Shown: positions 18,093 through 27,233 of the stretch, piece after piece | Numbering within the stretch: position 1 is the stretch's first letter | Layout of the letters: each line of letters starts with the position of its first letter | NCBI RefSeq assembly: GCF_022026155.1 | Contig: NZ_CP085041.1 | Location: 1,272,306 to 1,336,305, forward strand | Source of the DNA: Dissulfurimicrobium hydrothermale | Lineage (GTDB): Bacteria > Desulfobacterota > Dissulfuribacteria > Dissulfuribacterales > Sh68 | Direction: 5' to 3' | Length of the DNA stretch: 64,000 nt | The notes under the pieces: model-generated | Told to the model about the DNA's origin: nothing | What the model saw: the letters and a program-made list of their open reading frames with translations, nothing else | The model's database searches: none | Position numbers and translations under genes: made by a program

Positions 18093-19991
18093 ATGGGAGA
18101 AATCCATTTTAAATTTAAAGAAAGGCCGGCGGCAAGATACAGTCTTATTTTTTTATGTCTGTTTTTTGTGATGATTGCCTATGGCTGCGCAGTAAATACA
18201 GACAGTGTGCAGAAGAAACCCTTTGCCGCTGCAGTGGACATAGAGCAGGTTGCAATACCGCATAGTGCTAATGCGGCAGATGGTTCGTCTCTCGCCGCCG
18301 GTGCCCATAATACAGGTGGTGCGGCGGCTAAGGTCTATCGTCCTGGTGTGATGTGGCAGCCTGCGTATTCCGTCGGAGATGTCGCAATCCAGACAAACGA
18401 GGCCAAGCTCTCCGCCATGCCTGTGGGTGCAGATATCCACACGAGGGGCGGCAGAGTGAGGTTGGGCGATGCAGTAAGACAACTTGCCAAATTAAAGGGT
18501 ATGAGCGTCAATTGGGCGAGCGACGTCAATCAGGATCTACCGGTCGAGGTCAACATCAATGCCGATGATGACTTCTGGAAGGCCCTTTCAGGCATATTGA
18601 GACAGCTTGATTACTTTTACGAGTTCAAAGATAACACGATAACAGTAAGATATAAAGACACAAAGAGATTTTATCTACCCATGCCGTTTATGGAAACTTC
18701 ATACAAGACAAGCGTAGGTGGGGATTTGTTGGGTGGTGCAAGTGTCTCTGGTGGCAGCCAAGGCGGTTCGGGCGGCGGTGATAAACTGAAGGCCGTGCTT
18801 TCTTCTGAACATGATAGTGATAAGGTGGATATCTGGGTGTCTATCAAGAAAAATCTTGACAAGATACTCAATCTTGCTACTGCGCAGGCCCAGCAAAAGA
18901 TAGGCGGCGAGCTTACGCCTGAAGAGGAGGACAGGATCAGGGCGCTTTGCGAGCAGCAGTTTCCCCAAATGCCGGCTGAACAGGCCTTGTGTCTTGAGAA
19001 GGCTAGGTCTGAAAGAAAGATGGCCTTTTTGATTAAGGGGTCCGAAACGGACTCTAGTAAACAAAAAGTAAAAGTCAAACCAGGTGATGCTACGGATAAA
19101 CTCGGCGAAAGGGAAGGATATTATTATACAATAGATAAACCGCTCGGCATTGTCACCGTCACGGCACCTAAATCAATACTTGAGCAGGTTGAAAACTATT
19201 TCAATACGCTTAAAAAAGAGATGTCCAGACAGGTTGTTATAGAGGCGAAGATCGTCGAGATATATCTCAACCAAAATTCTCAGCAAGGCATCGACTGGAC
19301 TGGCCTTCTTAAGAATTCGCCGTTTGATTTCAAGGTGACATTCGGCAATGGCGGTGTTGTTGTCCCAAAACAGGGTACGAAATTTATCGGCAAGCTTACA
19401 ATGGGAGACAAGGCCTTCACCCTTCTCCTCAACGCCATTGGAGAATATGGTCATACGAAGGTCCTGTCCGATCCAAAATTGACCTTGATGAACGGCCAGA
19501 GCGCGATGATGACCGTCGGTACGAGCATAAGTTATCTGGCAAAGGTCACTTCAACCATAAACAATAACATCGGTGGCGGCGGCCAGACCACCTATACGAC
19601 GGAGACTGGAAATGTTCTTTCAGGTGTCGGATTGGGTGTAATGGCCAATATTTCATCGGATGATGAAGTGGTTTTGCAACTTACGCCTGTAACCTCAAAA
19701 TTGGAGAAAGACCCTCCGGATCAGGTAGTTATCGGGAGTCAGGCGACAGGTTTTGCACAAGTCGGGCTTCCCAGAGTTTTTATGAGGGAATTGACCACAG
19801 TGGCCCGCGTGAAGAACGGCCAGATACTAGTCGTTGGCGGTCTGATCGATGAAAATATAGAAACCAATAACAGCGAAGTCCCTTTGCTTGGCGATGTGCC
19901 GCTGATCGGCAGGCTGTTCAAGAATACTCAAAAAACTACGCAAAAAAGGGAGCTTGTCATTTTACTGAGACCGGAAATCGTGAATCTTTAA
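18093..19991 (+). CDS. Pilus secretin (PilQ/MshL family)
   Basis: A 632-residue outer-membrane secretin forming the pilus exit channel. It has a lipoprotein-like leader with a near-lipobox AYGC (C32). An STN/N0 domain spans about 120-195, and a Gly/Ser-rich linker lies around 205-225. A Cys-containing helical insert follows, then an N1-type domain (YYTIDKPLGIVTVTAPKSILEQV). The secretin domain starts VVIEAKIVEIYLN and ends with PLLGDVPLIGRLFKN. There is no AMIN domain, so it resembles MshL more than classical PilQ. The ATG at 18093 follows GGAGGA; an in-frame TTG at 18087 is too close to that site. Confidence 0.88.
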   Translation: MGEIHFKFKERPAARYSLIFLCLFFVMIAYGCAVNTDSVQKKPFAAAVDIEQVAIPHSANAADGSSLAAGAHNTGGAAAKVYRPGVMWQPAYSVGDVAIQTNEAKLSAMPVGADIHTRGGRVRLGDAVRQLAKLKGMSVNWASDVNQDLPVEVNINADDDFWKALSGILRQLDYFYEFKDNTITVRYKDTKRFYLPMPFMETSYKTSVGGDLLGGASVSGGSQGGSGGGDKLKAVLSSEHDSDKVDIWVSIKKNLDKILNLATAQAQQKIGGELTPEEEDRIRALCEQQFPQMPAEQALCLEKARSERKMAFLIKGSETDSSKQKVKVKPGDATDKLGEREGYYYTIDKPLGIVTVTAPKSILEQVENYFNTLKKEMSRQVVIEAKIVEIYLNQNSQQGIDWTGLLKNSPFDFKVTFGNGGVVVPKQGTKFIGKLTMGDKAFTLLLNAIGEYGHTKVLSDPKLTLMNGQSAMMTVGTSISYLAKVTSTINNNIGGGGQTTYTTETGNVLSGVGLGVMANISSDDEVVLQLTPVTSKLEKDPPDQVVIGSQATGFAQVGLPRVFMRELTTVARVKNGQILVVGGLIDENIETNNSEVPLLGDVPLIGRLFKNTQKTTQKRELVILLRPEIVNL

Positions 19992-19994
19992 GAG

Positions 19995-20024
19995 ACCCCC
20001 TGCTTCCCTTTTAAGACAGGGGGT
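19995..20024 (+). terminator. Hairpin after the pilus operon
   Basis: Perfect 8-base arms ACCCCCTG and CAGGGGGT with a 14-base loop begin three bases after the secretin stop. No T-run follows, so it may terminate weakly or protect the 3' end. Confidence 0.5.
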
Positions 20025-20416
20025 ATGTCTGGGGTGGCATTTAATTAAACAGCAGGTGTGGCAGGTCATTTATGTGGCAAGGCACCAGTCAATGTCTGGA
20101 TAAATCCCTCATCAGGTATCGTTGAGGTCAAGGCATTCCCTGTTCAAACCCTTCGGGCGCAAACATTTCAGCTATACACAGAATCATGGATGCCTGCCTG
20201 CCGGCAGACAGGATTGATGCCATTGCCTTGCATCATTAATTCAAAAAGCGCTATATTAATTTATAAATAAAGGTGTTTTATTTTTATTGGCATGTTTCAG
20301 CTGGGAGTGTTAATTCTCTATCTTTAAAATTCAAATAAATACATTAATCAAGGTACTTTAACTTATTGACAATTTAGGACGTTGCTGTTTAATATTTTTT
20401 AAATTTCAGGTGAATT
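20025..20416. other. Gene-free region upstream of nikR
   Basis: About 390 bases with only a 70-codon open frame of unconvincing composition. The region is AT-rich towards nikR. A short GC-rich palindromic patch (CCTGCCTGCCGGCAGACAGG, about 20192-20211) is the only structure apart from the promoter. Confidence 0.5.
20366..20394 (+). promoter_or_regulatory. Candidate nikR promoter
   Basis: A perfect TTGACA (20366-20371) is followed after 17 bases by TTAATA (20389-20394), or after 18 bases by TAATAT. The nikR ATG lies 22 bases further on. No palindromic GTATGA-N16-TCATAC NikR box was seen. Confidence 0.45.
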
Positions 20417-20860
20417 ATGGGTGAGTTGACAAGCGACAGATCCATAACGAGATTCGGCGTCTCCATACCATCAGATCTCATTAGAAATTTTGATGATTAC
20501 ATTAGGGCACGTCAATACAGTAACAGATCTGAGGCGATTCGCGACCTTATTCGGGAAAAATTGATAGCACAGGAATGGGAGAGGGAAGTACAAGGCAAGG
20601 AGGTGGTCGGGACCATCACCTATGTCTATGATCATCATAAGCGGGAACTTGTAAATTCAATCGTTGATATTCAGCATGATTTTTCGGAGCATGTCATAGT
20701 ATCGCAGCATGTCCATTTGGATCACAGTAATTGCCTTGAGGTCGCCATAGTCCGCGGCAAGGCAGGGGCCCTGGAAGGCCTTGCCGATAAATTGAAGGCC
20801 TTGAAGGGTGTCAAACATTGCAAGCTCACCATGACTACTACAGGGGCTGATCTTAGTTAG
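20417..20860 (+). CDS. nikR: Nickel-responsive transcriptional regulator NikR
   Basis: A 147-residue NikR. The N-terminal ribbon-helix-helix DNA-binding domain is at residues 9-50 (TRFGVSIPSDLIRNFDDYI). The C-terminal ACT-like domain carries the nickel ligands H87, H98, H100 and C106 with the same spacing as H76, H87, H89 and C95 in E. coli. With nickel bound it represses nickel uptake genes. No nickel transporter or hydrogenase lies in the window, so its targets are elsewhere. Confidence 0.93.
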   Translation: MGELTSDRSITRFGVSIPSDLIRNFDDYIRARQYSNRSEAIRDLIREKLIAQEWEREVQGKEVVGTITYVYDHHKRELVNSIVDIQHDFSEHVIVSQHVHLDHSNCLEVAIVRGKAGALEGLADKLKALKGVKHCKLTMTTTGADLS

Positions 20861-20878
20861 TTGTGTCCCTGACGATCC

Positions 20879-20947
20879 GTCATTTCCGCGAAAGCCTGGA
20901 TCCATATTTGTTGATCTTCATTGGATTTCTGTTTGTGCAGAAATGAC
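20879..20947. repeat. Short inverted-repeat sequence between nikR and gyrA
   Basis: GTCATTTC (20879-20886) and GAAATGAC (20940-20947) flank a 53-base spacer. The left part, GTCATTTCCGCGAAAGCCTG, looks like a worn copy of the widespread extragenic repeat containing CGCGAAAGCGGGAAT. The rest of this 228-base gap shows nothing further. Confidence 0.35.
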
Positions 20948-21088
20948 AAATCTAGATTTTTAGAGGTCCCTTTGGGATATTTTACGGCATGTCCTGTTTA
21001 TTTACCGGCAGAATATATCTTTCAGATTTTAACAAAATGATCAGTCACAAAGGTCGAGTCATATTTTCACGATTCAGGAGCCATAGAG

Positions 21089-23545
21089 ATGCATGAACAG
21101 GGAGAGTTTTTTGTTGAGCAGAAAAAGACCCGAGACATCGCGGATGAGCTGAAAAAGTCGTATCTGGATTATTCAATGAGTGTAATCATAGGACGTGCAT
21201 TGCCTGATGTAAGAGATGGGCTTAAGCCTGTACATAGGCGGATATTGTATGCCATGTCCGAGCTCAGAAATGATTACAATAAGCCATATAAAAAGTCGGC
21301 AAGGATAGTGGGTGATGTCATAGGTAAATATCATCCACATGGCGATGTCGCCGTCTATGATACTATCGTCAGGATGGCCCAGGGTTTTGCAATGCGTTAT
21401 CCGCTGATAGACGGTCAGGGCAATTTCGGTTCCGTCGATGGGGATGCTCCTGCAGCCATGCGTTATACAGAAGTACGATTTGCCAAGATCGCTCATGAGA
21501 TTATGGCAGATATAGATAAGGAGACCGTTGATTTTGTACCGAATTACGACGATTCCTTGAGAGAACCGGTTGTGTTGCCTTCCAAGGTCCCCAATCTCCT
21601 TGTAAACGGCGCATCAGGCATTGCTGTCGGTATGGCCACCAACATCCCGCCCCACAATCTCGGCGAGGTGGTGGATGGCCTCATAGCCCTTATAAAGAAC
21701 CCTGACATAACCATCTCCGAACTCATGGAATATATCCATGGCCCTGATTTTCCGACCGGCGGTTTTATCTGTGGAAAGGCCGGCATGAGATCGGCCTACG
21801 AGACAGGCAAAGGCGTTATAAAGATCCGCGCCAGGGCCTTTATTGAGCAGGTCGCAAAGGGAGGGCGTGAGAATATTGTTATCACCGAGATACCATATCA
21901 GGTCAACAAGGCCAAGCTGGTCGAAAAAATAGCAGAGCTCGGGCGCTTGAAACAGGTTGATGGCATACATGATGTCCGCGATGAGTCCGACCGGGATGGG
22001 ATGCGGATAGTAGTGGAGCTCAAAAGAGACGGGGTGGCCCAGGTGGTTTTGAATCATCTTTACAAACATACCCAGATGGAGACAAGCTTTGGCGTCATCT
22101 TGATCGCTATTGTAAACGGAAGGCCGGAACTCCTTGATCTCAAAGGGCTCTTGACCCACTTTCTCCAACATAGGAAGACCATCATTATAAGGCGTACTAC
22201 ATATGAACTAAAAAAGGCGCAAGAGCGGGCCCATATACTGGAGGGGCTTAAAACAGCCCTTGAAAACCTAGATGAGGTTGTCGGTCTGATCCGGGCATCG
22301 AAAACCCCTCAGGAGGCGAAATCAGGCCTTATAGAGCGGTTCGCCCTCTCACTTATACAGGCGCAGGCCATCTTGGATATGAGGCTTCAACGTTTGACCG
22401 GTCTTGAGCGCGATAAGATCCTTGATGAATATGCCGCGATACTTAAAGACATAGAGCGGTATAAGGCCATTTTGGCGAGTGACGCTCTTGTGTTGGAGAT
22501 CGTCGAGGAGGAACTCAAGGCGTTAAGGTCCGAATATGGCGATGCAAGGAAGAGTGAAATCGTCGACGATCCTGAAGAGATCGATATTGAAGACCTGATA
22601 GTCGAGGAGGATGTGGTTGTAACGCTATCACATGGTGGTTATATAAAACGGAATCCGGTAAGTCTATACAGGAGTCAGAGGCGCGGAGGAAAGGGGGTTG
22701 CCGGGGTATCCTCCAAACAAGATGACTTTGCCGAGCACCTTTTTGTTGCATCCACACATGATTATTTCCTGTGCTTCAGCAATCTGGGCCGCATATATTG
22801 GATAAAGGTCCATGAGATACCCGAAGGGTCCAGGGCCAGTCGCGGAAAGGCGCTTATCAATCTCTTACCCCTTGACCAAGGGCGAAACGAACGCATAGCT
22901 GCCGTCATACCCGTAAGGACATTTGAACCTGACCGTTTTGTAGTGATGGCTACGAAGAAGGGTTTGATAAAGAAGACCAGGCTTGATGAATTTTCAAGGC
23001 CCAGACCTTCCGGCATCATCGCCGCAGTGATAAATAAGGATGATGAGCTGATTGCGGCGGATATGACCGATGGAAAGGCGGATATCTTTCTTGGGACAAG
23101 GGAGGGGTTTTCCATAAGATTCCCCGAAAACGACGTGCGGCAGATGGGACGTACTGCGGCCGGCGTCAAAGGGATAGCCCTCAAGGATGGCGATCATGTC
23201 GTTGATATGGTTATCATTTCAGGTGGCCGCGGCACGCTTATGACCGTTACCGAAAACGGCTACGGTAAGCGTACAAGCATTGAAGAGTACAGGGTGCAGT
23301 CAAGGGGCGGCAAGGGTATTATAAATATAAAGACTACAGATAAAGTTGGAAGCGTTGTAAATGTCTTGATGGTTGATGATACAGACGAGCTCATGCTTGT
23401 TGGTACAAGCGGAAACATAATACGGATCAGGGCGTCTGATGTGCGTACGATAGGGCGCTCTACCCAGGGTGTGCGCCTCATCCAGCTTGCAGAGGGCGAT
23501 AAACTTGCGGCTGTAGCCAAGCTTGCTGAACGGGAAGGGGAATGA
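21089..23545 (+). CDS. gyrA: DNA gyrase subunit A
   Basis: An 818-residue GyrA that cuts and reseals DNA in the gyrase heterotetramer. The N-terminal winged-helix/tower region has [21 protein letters not shown] and the catalytic Tyr in AAMRYTEVR. The GyrA box QRRGGKG is present and the C-terminal beta-pinwheel is complete. In the quinolone region, [10 protein letters not shown], the position equal to E. coli Ser83 is Val (residue 87); Asp87 is kept as D91. It overlaps gpsA by 4 bases. gyrB is not in the window. Confidence 0.97.
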   Translation: MHEQGEFFVEQKKTRDIADELKKSYLDYSMSVIIGRALPDVRDGLKPVHRRILYAMSELRNDYNKPYKKSARIVGDVIGKYHPHGDVAVYDTIVRMAQGFAMRYPLIDGQGNFGSVDGDAPAAMRYTEVRFAKIAHEIMADIDKETVDFVPNYDDSLREPVVLPSKVPNLLVNGASGIAVGMATNIPPHNLGEVVDGLIALIKNPDITISELMEYIHGPDFPTGGFICGKAGMRSAYETGKGVIKIRARAFIEQVAKGGRENIVITEIPYQVNKAKLVEKIAELGRLKQVDGIHDVRDESDRDGMRIVVELKRDGVAQVVLNHLYKHTQMETSFGVILIAIVNGRPELLDLKGLLTHFLQHRKTIIIRRTTYELKKAQERAHILEGLKTALENLDEVVGLIRASKTPQEAKSGLIERFALSLIQAQAILDMRLQRLTGLERDKILDEYAAILKDIERYKAILASDALVLEIVEEELKALRSEYGDARKSEIVDDPEEIDIEDLIVEEDVVVTLSHGGYIKRNPVSLYRSQRRGGKGVAGVSSKQDDFAEHLFVASTHDYFLCFSNLGRIYWIKVHEIPEGSRASRGKALINLLPLDQGRNERIAAVIPVRTFEPDRFVVMATKKGLIKKTRLDEFSRPRPSGIIAAVINKDDELIAADMTDGKADIFLGTREGFSIRFPENDVRQMGRTAAGVKGIALKDGDHVVDMVIISGGRGTLMTVTENGYGKRTSIEEYRVQSRGGKGIINIKTTDKVGSVVNVLMVDDTDELMLVGTSGNIIRIRASDVRTIGRSTQGVRLIQLAEGDKLAAVAKLAEREGE

Positions 23546-24570
23546 AGAGGGTCGCCGTGATAGGTGCGGGCAGTTGGGGTACGGCCATCGCCGTGCTTCT
23601 GGCCGGGAAAGGGTTTGACGTGATGCTCTGGGCCAGGAATCCTCAACTTGCTGAGATCATGGCCAGGTTCAGAGAAAATCCTGATTATCTCCCAGGCATC
23701 AAGTTTCCTGATCCGCTATGCGTCGCATCTGATCTCTCAAACGCCTTGCTGAATAGGGACCTGCTTGTCTTTGCCGTACCGTCTCATGGCCTGAGGATGG
23801 TTGCAGAGGCTGTTTCCGATGTGTTTAAAGAGATCCCTATCCCGCGTCTCCCGAAGGCCGTTGTCTCTGCCGTAAAGGGCATAGAAAACGAGACGCTCCT
23901 TACAATGACCGGCGTTTTGACAGAGGTGTTCTGTTCAGCCTTTTACGGCAGGTTCGCTGTGCTTTCCGGGCCCAGTTTTGCAAAAGAGGTAGCTGCTTCT
24001 GTGCCTACCGCTATAACGCTTGCCTGCCGTGACAGACACCTTTGTAAGGCGCTCCAGAGCTTGTTTTCTACGGAGACCTTCAGGGTCTATACAAGCCAGG
24101 ATGTGACTGGCGTGGAGCTTGGCGGCGCCCTTAAGAATGTGATGGCTATCGCCGTAGGCATCTCGGACGGTATGGGCTTCGGGGCAAATACAAGGGCCGC
24201 GCTCATCACAAGAGGACTTGCGGAGATGACCCGCCTAGGGGTGCGTCTCGGGGCGAATCCCTTGACATTCGCAGGGCTTGCTGGCCTTGGAGACCTGGTA
24301 CTGACCTGTACTGGGGATCTGAGCAGGAACCGACAGGTCGGCTTGAAGTTAGGCCGCGGCATGTCTATAGATGTAATACTTGATGAGATGAAGATGGTGG
24401 CGGAAGGTGTGAGGTCCTCCCGCTCCGCCCATGCCCTGGCCGAAAAATATGATATCGAAATGCCTATTACTGCTCAGGTCTATAGTGTAATTTATAAAGG
24501 CAAAGACCCGCGAGATGCGGTAAGAGAACTCCTTTCAAGACCGCTCAATGAAGAATTGGGTGGCCTTTGA
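23542..24570 (+). CDS. gpsA: NAD(P)-dependent glycerol-3-phosphate dehydrogenase
   Basis: A 342-residue enzyme that reduces dihydroxyacetone phosphate to sn-glycerol 3-phosphate for phospholipids. The Rossmann motif [12 protein letters not shown] is at residues 6-17. The GPSFAKEVA and [17 protein letters not shown] segments carry the catalytic lysine region, and [18 protein letters not shown] completes the signature. The ATGA overlap with gyrA indicates translational coupling. Confidence 0.96.
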   Translation: MKRVAVIGAGSWGTAIAVLLAGKGFDVMLWARNPQLAEIMARFRENPDYLPGIKFPDPLCVASDLSNALLNRDLLVFAVPSHGLRMVAEAVSDVFKEIPIPRLPKAVVSAVKGIENETLLTMTGVLTEVFCSAFYGRFAVLSGPSFAKEVAASVPTAITLACRDRHLCKALQSLFSTETFRVYTSQDVTGVELGGALKNVMAIAVGISDGMGFGANTRAALITRGLAEMTRLGVRLGANPLTFAGLAGLGDLVLTCTGDLSRNRQVGLKLGRGMSIDVILDEMKMVAEGVRSSRSAHALAEKYDIEMPITAQVYSVIYKGKDPRDAVRELLSRPLNEELGGL

Positions 24571-24604
24571 TCCGGCCGGGCCGGCCGGTCGTCAATAAAA
24601 GTCT

Positions 24605-25342
24605 ATGGGCGAGAGGCGTATCTATCGTGCATTCATGACGAGAGAAGGTCTTGTTTCCTTTGAGGTGCGTCATAAAGAGACAGATCTCCATATACAGACC
24701 GGAAAAGACCTATCCCGTGAAGTCTCGGGCTGGGTGATTGAGGCAAGACTTTTTATCGAGGAATACGGGGCAAGACATCCAGGTTTTTTTAAGAGCTATA
24801 CGCCCGTTCCTGAAGACCCATTTGCCCCGCCTGTTGTCAAAGAGATGATTGCCGCCGCTAAAACGGCAGGGGTCGGTCCGATGGCGGCAGTTGCAGGTGC
24901 TGTGGCTGAATATGTCGGGGTGAGATGCGCTGATTTTACATCAGGAGAGGTTATCGTGGAAAACGGTGGCGATATCTTTATTTGCATAGATAGAAGGCCC
25001 CTTATTTCGGCTATCTGGGCCGGGAAGTCTCCATTGAGTGGAAGGATAGGGCTGAGGATAATGCCTGAAGCGACTCCGCTAGGGATTTGCACCTCATCCG
25101 GTACCGTTGGACATTCGAGGAGTTTTGGAACGGCCGATGCTGTGACCATACTGTCAAGATCAACGGCGCTCGCAGACGCTGCAGCGACGGCCGTTGGAAA
25201 TATGGTAAAGACCGAGATGGATATAGATGCCGCCCTTGAATATATGGGCGGGATCGAAGGGGTCATGGGCGGAGTGATAATCAAGGGCACAAGACTTGGG
25301 GCATGGGGTGAGGTGGAGCTTGCACCAGTTTCAGCTTGTTAA
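24605..25342 (+). CDS. UPF0280 family (ApbE-like fold) protein
   Basis: A 245-residue member of UPF0280, distantly related to the ApbE flavin transferase fold. Typical segments are VGPMAAVAGAVAEYVG, VENGGDIF, a central SGRIGLRI and GICTSSGTVGHSRSFGTADAVTIL with ALADAAATAVGN. The biochemical role of UPF0280 is not established. It probably ends the gyrA-gpsA unit. An inverted-repeat element starts three bases after the stop. Confidence 0.85.
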   Translation: MGERRIYRAFMTREGLVSFEVRHKETDLHIQTGKDLSREVSGWVIEARLFIEEYGARHPGFFKSYTPVPEDPFAPPVVKEMIAAAKTAGVGPMAAVAGAVAEYVGVRCADFTSGEVIVENGGDIFICIDRRPLISAIWAGKSPLSGRIGLRIMPEATPLGICTSSGTVGHSRSFGTADAVTILSRSTALADAAATAVGNMVKTEMDIDAALEYMGGIEGVMGGVIIKGTRLGAWGEVELAPVSAC

Positions 25343-25472
25343 TGTTGATGGCGTTGCAAAAAGTCGCCGACTGCTGTATTGCGCTGCATCCGTCGTCACT
25401 GTGGCGTATAGGAAGTACGTCTCATTCCTCAGGATTTGCGTGCCTTGCATTTGACGATTTTTGTTTAGCCAT

Positions 25473-26362
25473 TCCATCCCCTCTAATTATTTACCTATCA
25501 GGAGTTACGGTTTATTTTATGGCAGGTTGTTTTTGAGCAGGTTAAAAGAAGAGATCAGGATGGGGGTGTGGGATGACAATAAGACTGCATAAGAATGCCA
25601 GGACAACGCCCATTATAAGAAAAGAGATCAGACAGTCAGGGCTTTCTGAACGCGCCTTGGCCAGACAGTATGGCATATCCCTCTATACCCCACAACCTGA
25701 GGGCTGTGCTCAGTCCTGAACAGGAGATAATAGCGGTTGAACTGAGAAAGACCCTTTTGCTTCCGCTGGATGACCTTCTGGTGCCTGTGCATGAGTTTAT
25801 AAACTCCCATGTATCAAGATCCGGTCTTGATCGGTGTCTGAGGCGTTATGGCGTCTCCAATCTGTCTGAACTTAAAAAAGTATGACAGATGAAAATCAGC
25901 CGGAATCTGTTCGCGGCCATAGACCGCGTCACCAGATGGGTATATTTTGAGGTATTATCTGATCTGCCTGTGCGTTGCACGCAGACAGGTAAATCTGCCT
26001 CTTCATCCCTGTCTTTTATGAAGAGGCTTATAAAAAGGCGCCATTTAATATTAAAAAGGTACTTACTGATAATGGCAAGGAGTTTACTGACAGGTTTTCC
26101 TGTACTGGGGAAAGACAGCCTTCAGGAGGACATGAATGCGATAAGGTCTGTCTTGAAAGCGGGATAGAGCATAGCCTGATAAGGCCGCGTCATCTACAGA
26201 CCAATGGAATGGTTGAACGGTTCAATGGACGTATTGAGGAGATAATCTTACAGACGAGATTCAACTCAGCAAAAGAACTGAGGGACACCTTAAATCACTA
26301 TCTCAGAATATATAATAATCAGATACTGCAAAAATCTGTATAATCTCACGAGAGGCGACAGA
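25473..26362 (+). mobile_element. Degenerate IS481-type insertion sequence (890 bp)
   Basis: The insert is bounded by direct repeats TAGCCAT (25466-25472 and 26363-26369), a probable 7-base target duplication. The ends TCCATCCCCTCT and, inverted, TCTGTCGCCTCT match at 9 of 12 positions. The transposase inside is broken. This is a dead copy that entered an older small element. Confidence 0.75.
25573..26343 (+). pseudogene. Broken IS481-family transposase
   Basis: The ATG at 25573 reads MTIRLHKNARTTPIIRKEIR with SERALARQYGIS, a transposase helix-turn-helix start, and then hits a stop. The coding continues in another frame at about 25700 (LSPEQEIIAVELRKTLLLPLDDLL..RSGLDRCLRRYGVS) and again from 25889 (AIDRVTRWVYFE). 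After a further shift comes VLTDNGKEFTDR..NGMVERFNGRIEEI, ending at 26343. The three acidic residues of the DDE core can be recognised in these pieces. At least three frameshifts and an internal deletion after the first helix-turn-helix make it inactive. Confidence 0.85.
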
Positions 26363-26415
26363 TAGCCATCTCATATAATGACTTTTTACGAGATCATCAA
26401 TGTTAAGGAGATTAT

Positions 26416-27189
26416 ATGATAGAACTTATTGTGCTTGGCTCAGGCACGTGTGTACCTTCCGCTAGGAGGGCCGGGCCGTCGGCTTGCCTCATGGCCAGCG
26501 GACAGACATTCCTGATTGACAGTGCAGCCGGGACGCTCAGGCAGCTGGCCAAGGCCGGTATACCGCACGATGCAATTGACACAGTCCTTTACACCCATTT
26601 TCATCCGGATCATGTGGGCGAGTTCGTCCCGTTTATCTTTGCCATGAAATATGCGCCTGGTTATAAAAGAACGGCCCCTGTCAAGATATTTGCTGCCCGT
26701 GGGTTTGAAAAGTTTTATGCAGCCATGAAAGAGGCCTTTGGGAAATGGGTTGAGCCCAAAGACGGACGTTTGATGGTTGAGGAGCTTCCATGCGAGATGT
26801 CGGCCGCTATTCAGCTGCCGCCCTTTGTCGTACGTTCCGCCCCTGTGGAGCACACCCCCCAGAGCCTTGCATACCGTATCGAGTGTCCTGATGGCAAGGT
26901 TGTTGTCTTTTCGGGCGATACCGATATATGCCATGGTATTGTAGAGCTCGCAAGCGGGGCGGATTTATTGGTGTGTGAATGTGCGGCACCTGAAGGGTTC
27001 AAGGTCGGGGGCCATCTCGTTCCGTCAGAGGCCGGGCGCATCGCCGCGGAAGCCGGTGTAAAGGCGCTCCTCCTTACGCATTTCTATCCTATCTGTGATG
27101 AACATGATATCATGGGTCCATGCAAGGCTGTCTACGACGGCGCCGTGATTCTGGCTGAAGACCTCATGCGTATCGTGATGGACTTTTAG
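26416..27189 (+). CDS. Metallo-beta-lactamase-fold hydrolase (RNase Z-like)
   Basis: A 257-residue MBL-fold protein. The metal motif THFHPDHVGE is near residues 60-69, a third-site GDTD near 165 and a late LLTHFYP near 216. The N-terminal ELIVLGSGTCVPSARRAGPSA resembles tRNase Z-like enzymes. The flexible exosite arm of true RNase Z is not evident, so the substrate is unknown. A good ribosome site (AAGGAG) lies 7 bases before the ATG. It is convergent with otsA. Confidence 0.83.
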   Translation: MIELIVLGSGTCVPSARRAGPSACLMASGQTFLIDSAAGTLRQLAKAGIPHDAIDTVLYTHFHPDHVGEFVPFIFAMKYAPGYKRTAPVKIFAARGFEKFYAAMKEAFGKWVEPKDGRLMVEELPCEMSAAIQLPPFVVRSAPVEHTPQSLAYRIECPDGKVVVFSGDTDICHGIVELASGADLLVCECAAPEGFKVGGHLVPSEAGRIAAEAGVKALLLTHFYPICDEHDIMGPCKAVYDGAVILAEDLMRIVMDF

Positions 27190-27221
27190 TATGGCGGTTG
27201 GGATCGAAGACAGCACTAGGC

Positions 27222-27233
27222 GACCATATGGTC
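27222..27233. other. 12-bp perfect palindrome between convergent genes
   Basis: GACCATATGGTC lies at the convergence of the MBL hydrolase and otsA genes, covering the last bases of otsA. It is too short and has no T-run, so it is at best a weak stem. Confidence 0.3.

Larger units (their letters stand above)
25345..26400. repeat. Inverted-repeat element, copy B, split by an insertion sequence
   Basis: 25345-25472 matches the left and middle parts of the element at 13635 without gaps over about 125 bases (about four of five bases the same, mostly transitions). 26363-26400 matches its right end. The inserted DNA lies between. If the insert and one copy of TAGCCAT are removed, the two elements align end to end with no gap. 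Confidence 0.78.

Noticed and set aside
20058-20270. A 70-codon frame upstream of nikR
   Set aside because: No ribosome site, composition unlike coding DNA, no family resemblance.
26416-27189. True tRNase Z
   Set aside because: The metal motif fits but the exosite arm is not evident, so only an MBL-fold hydrolase is called.
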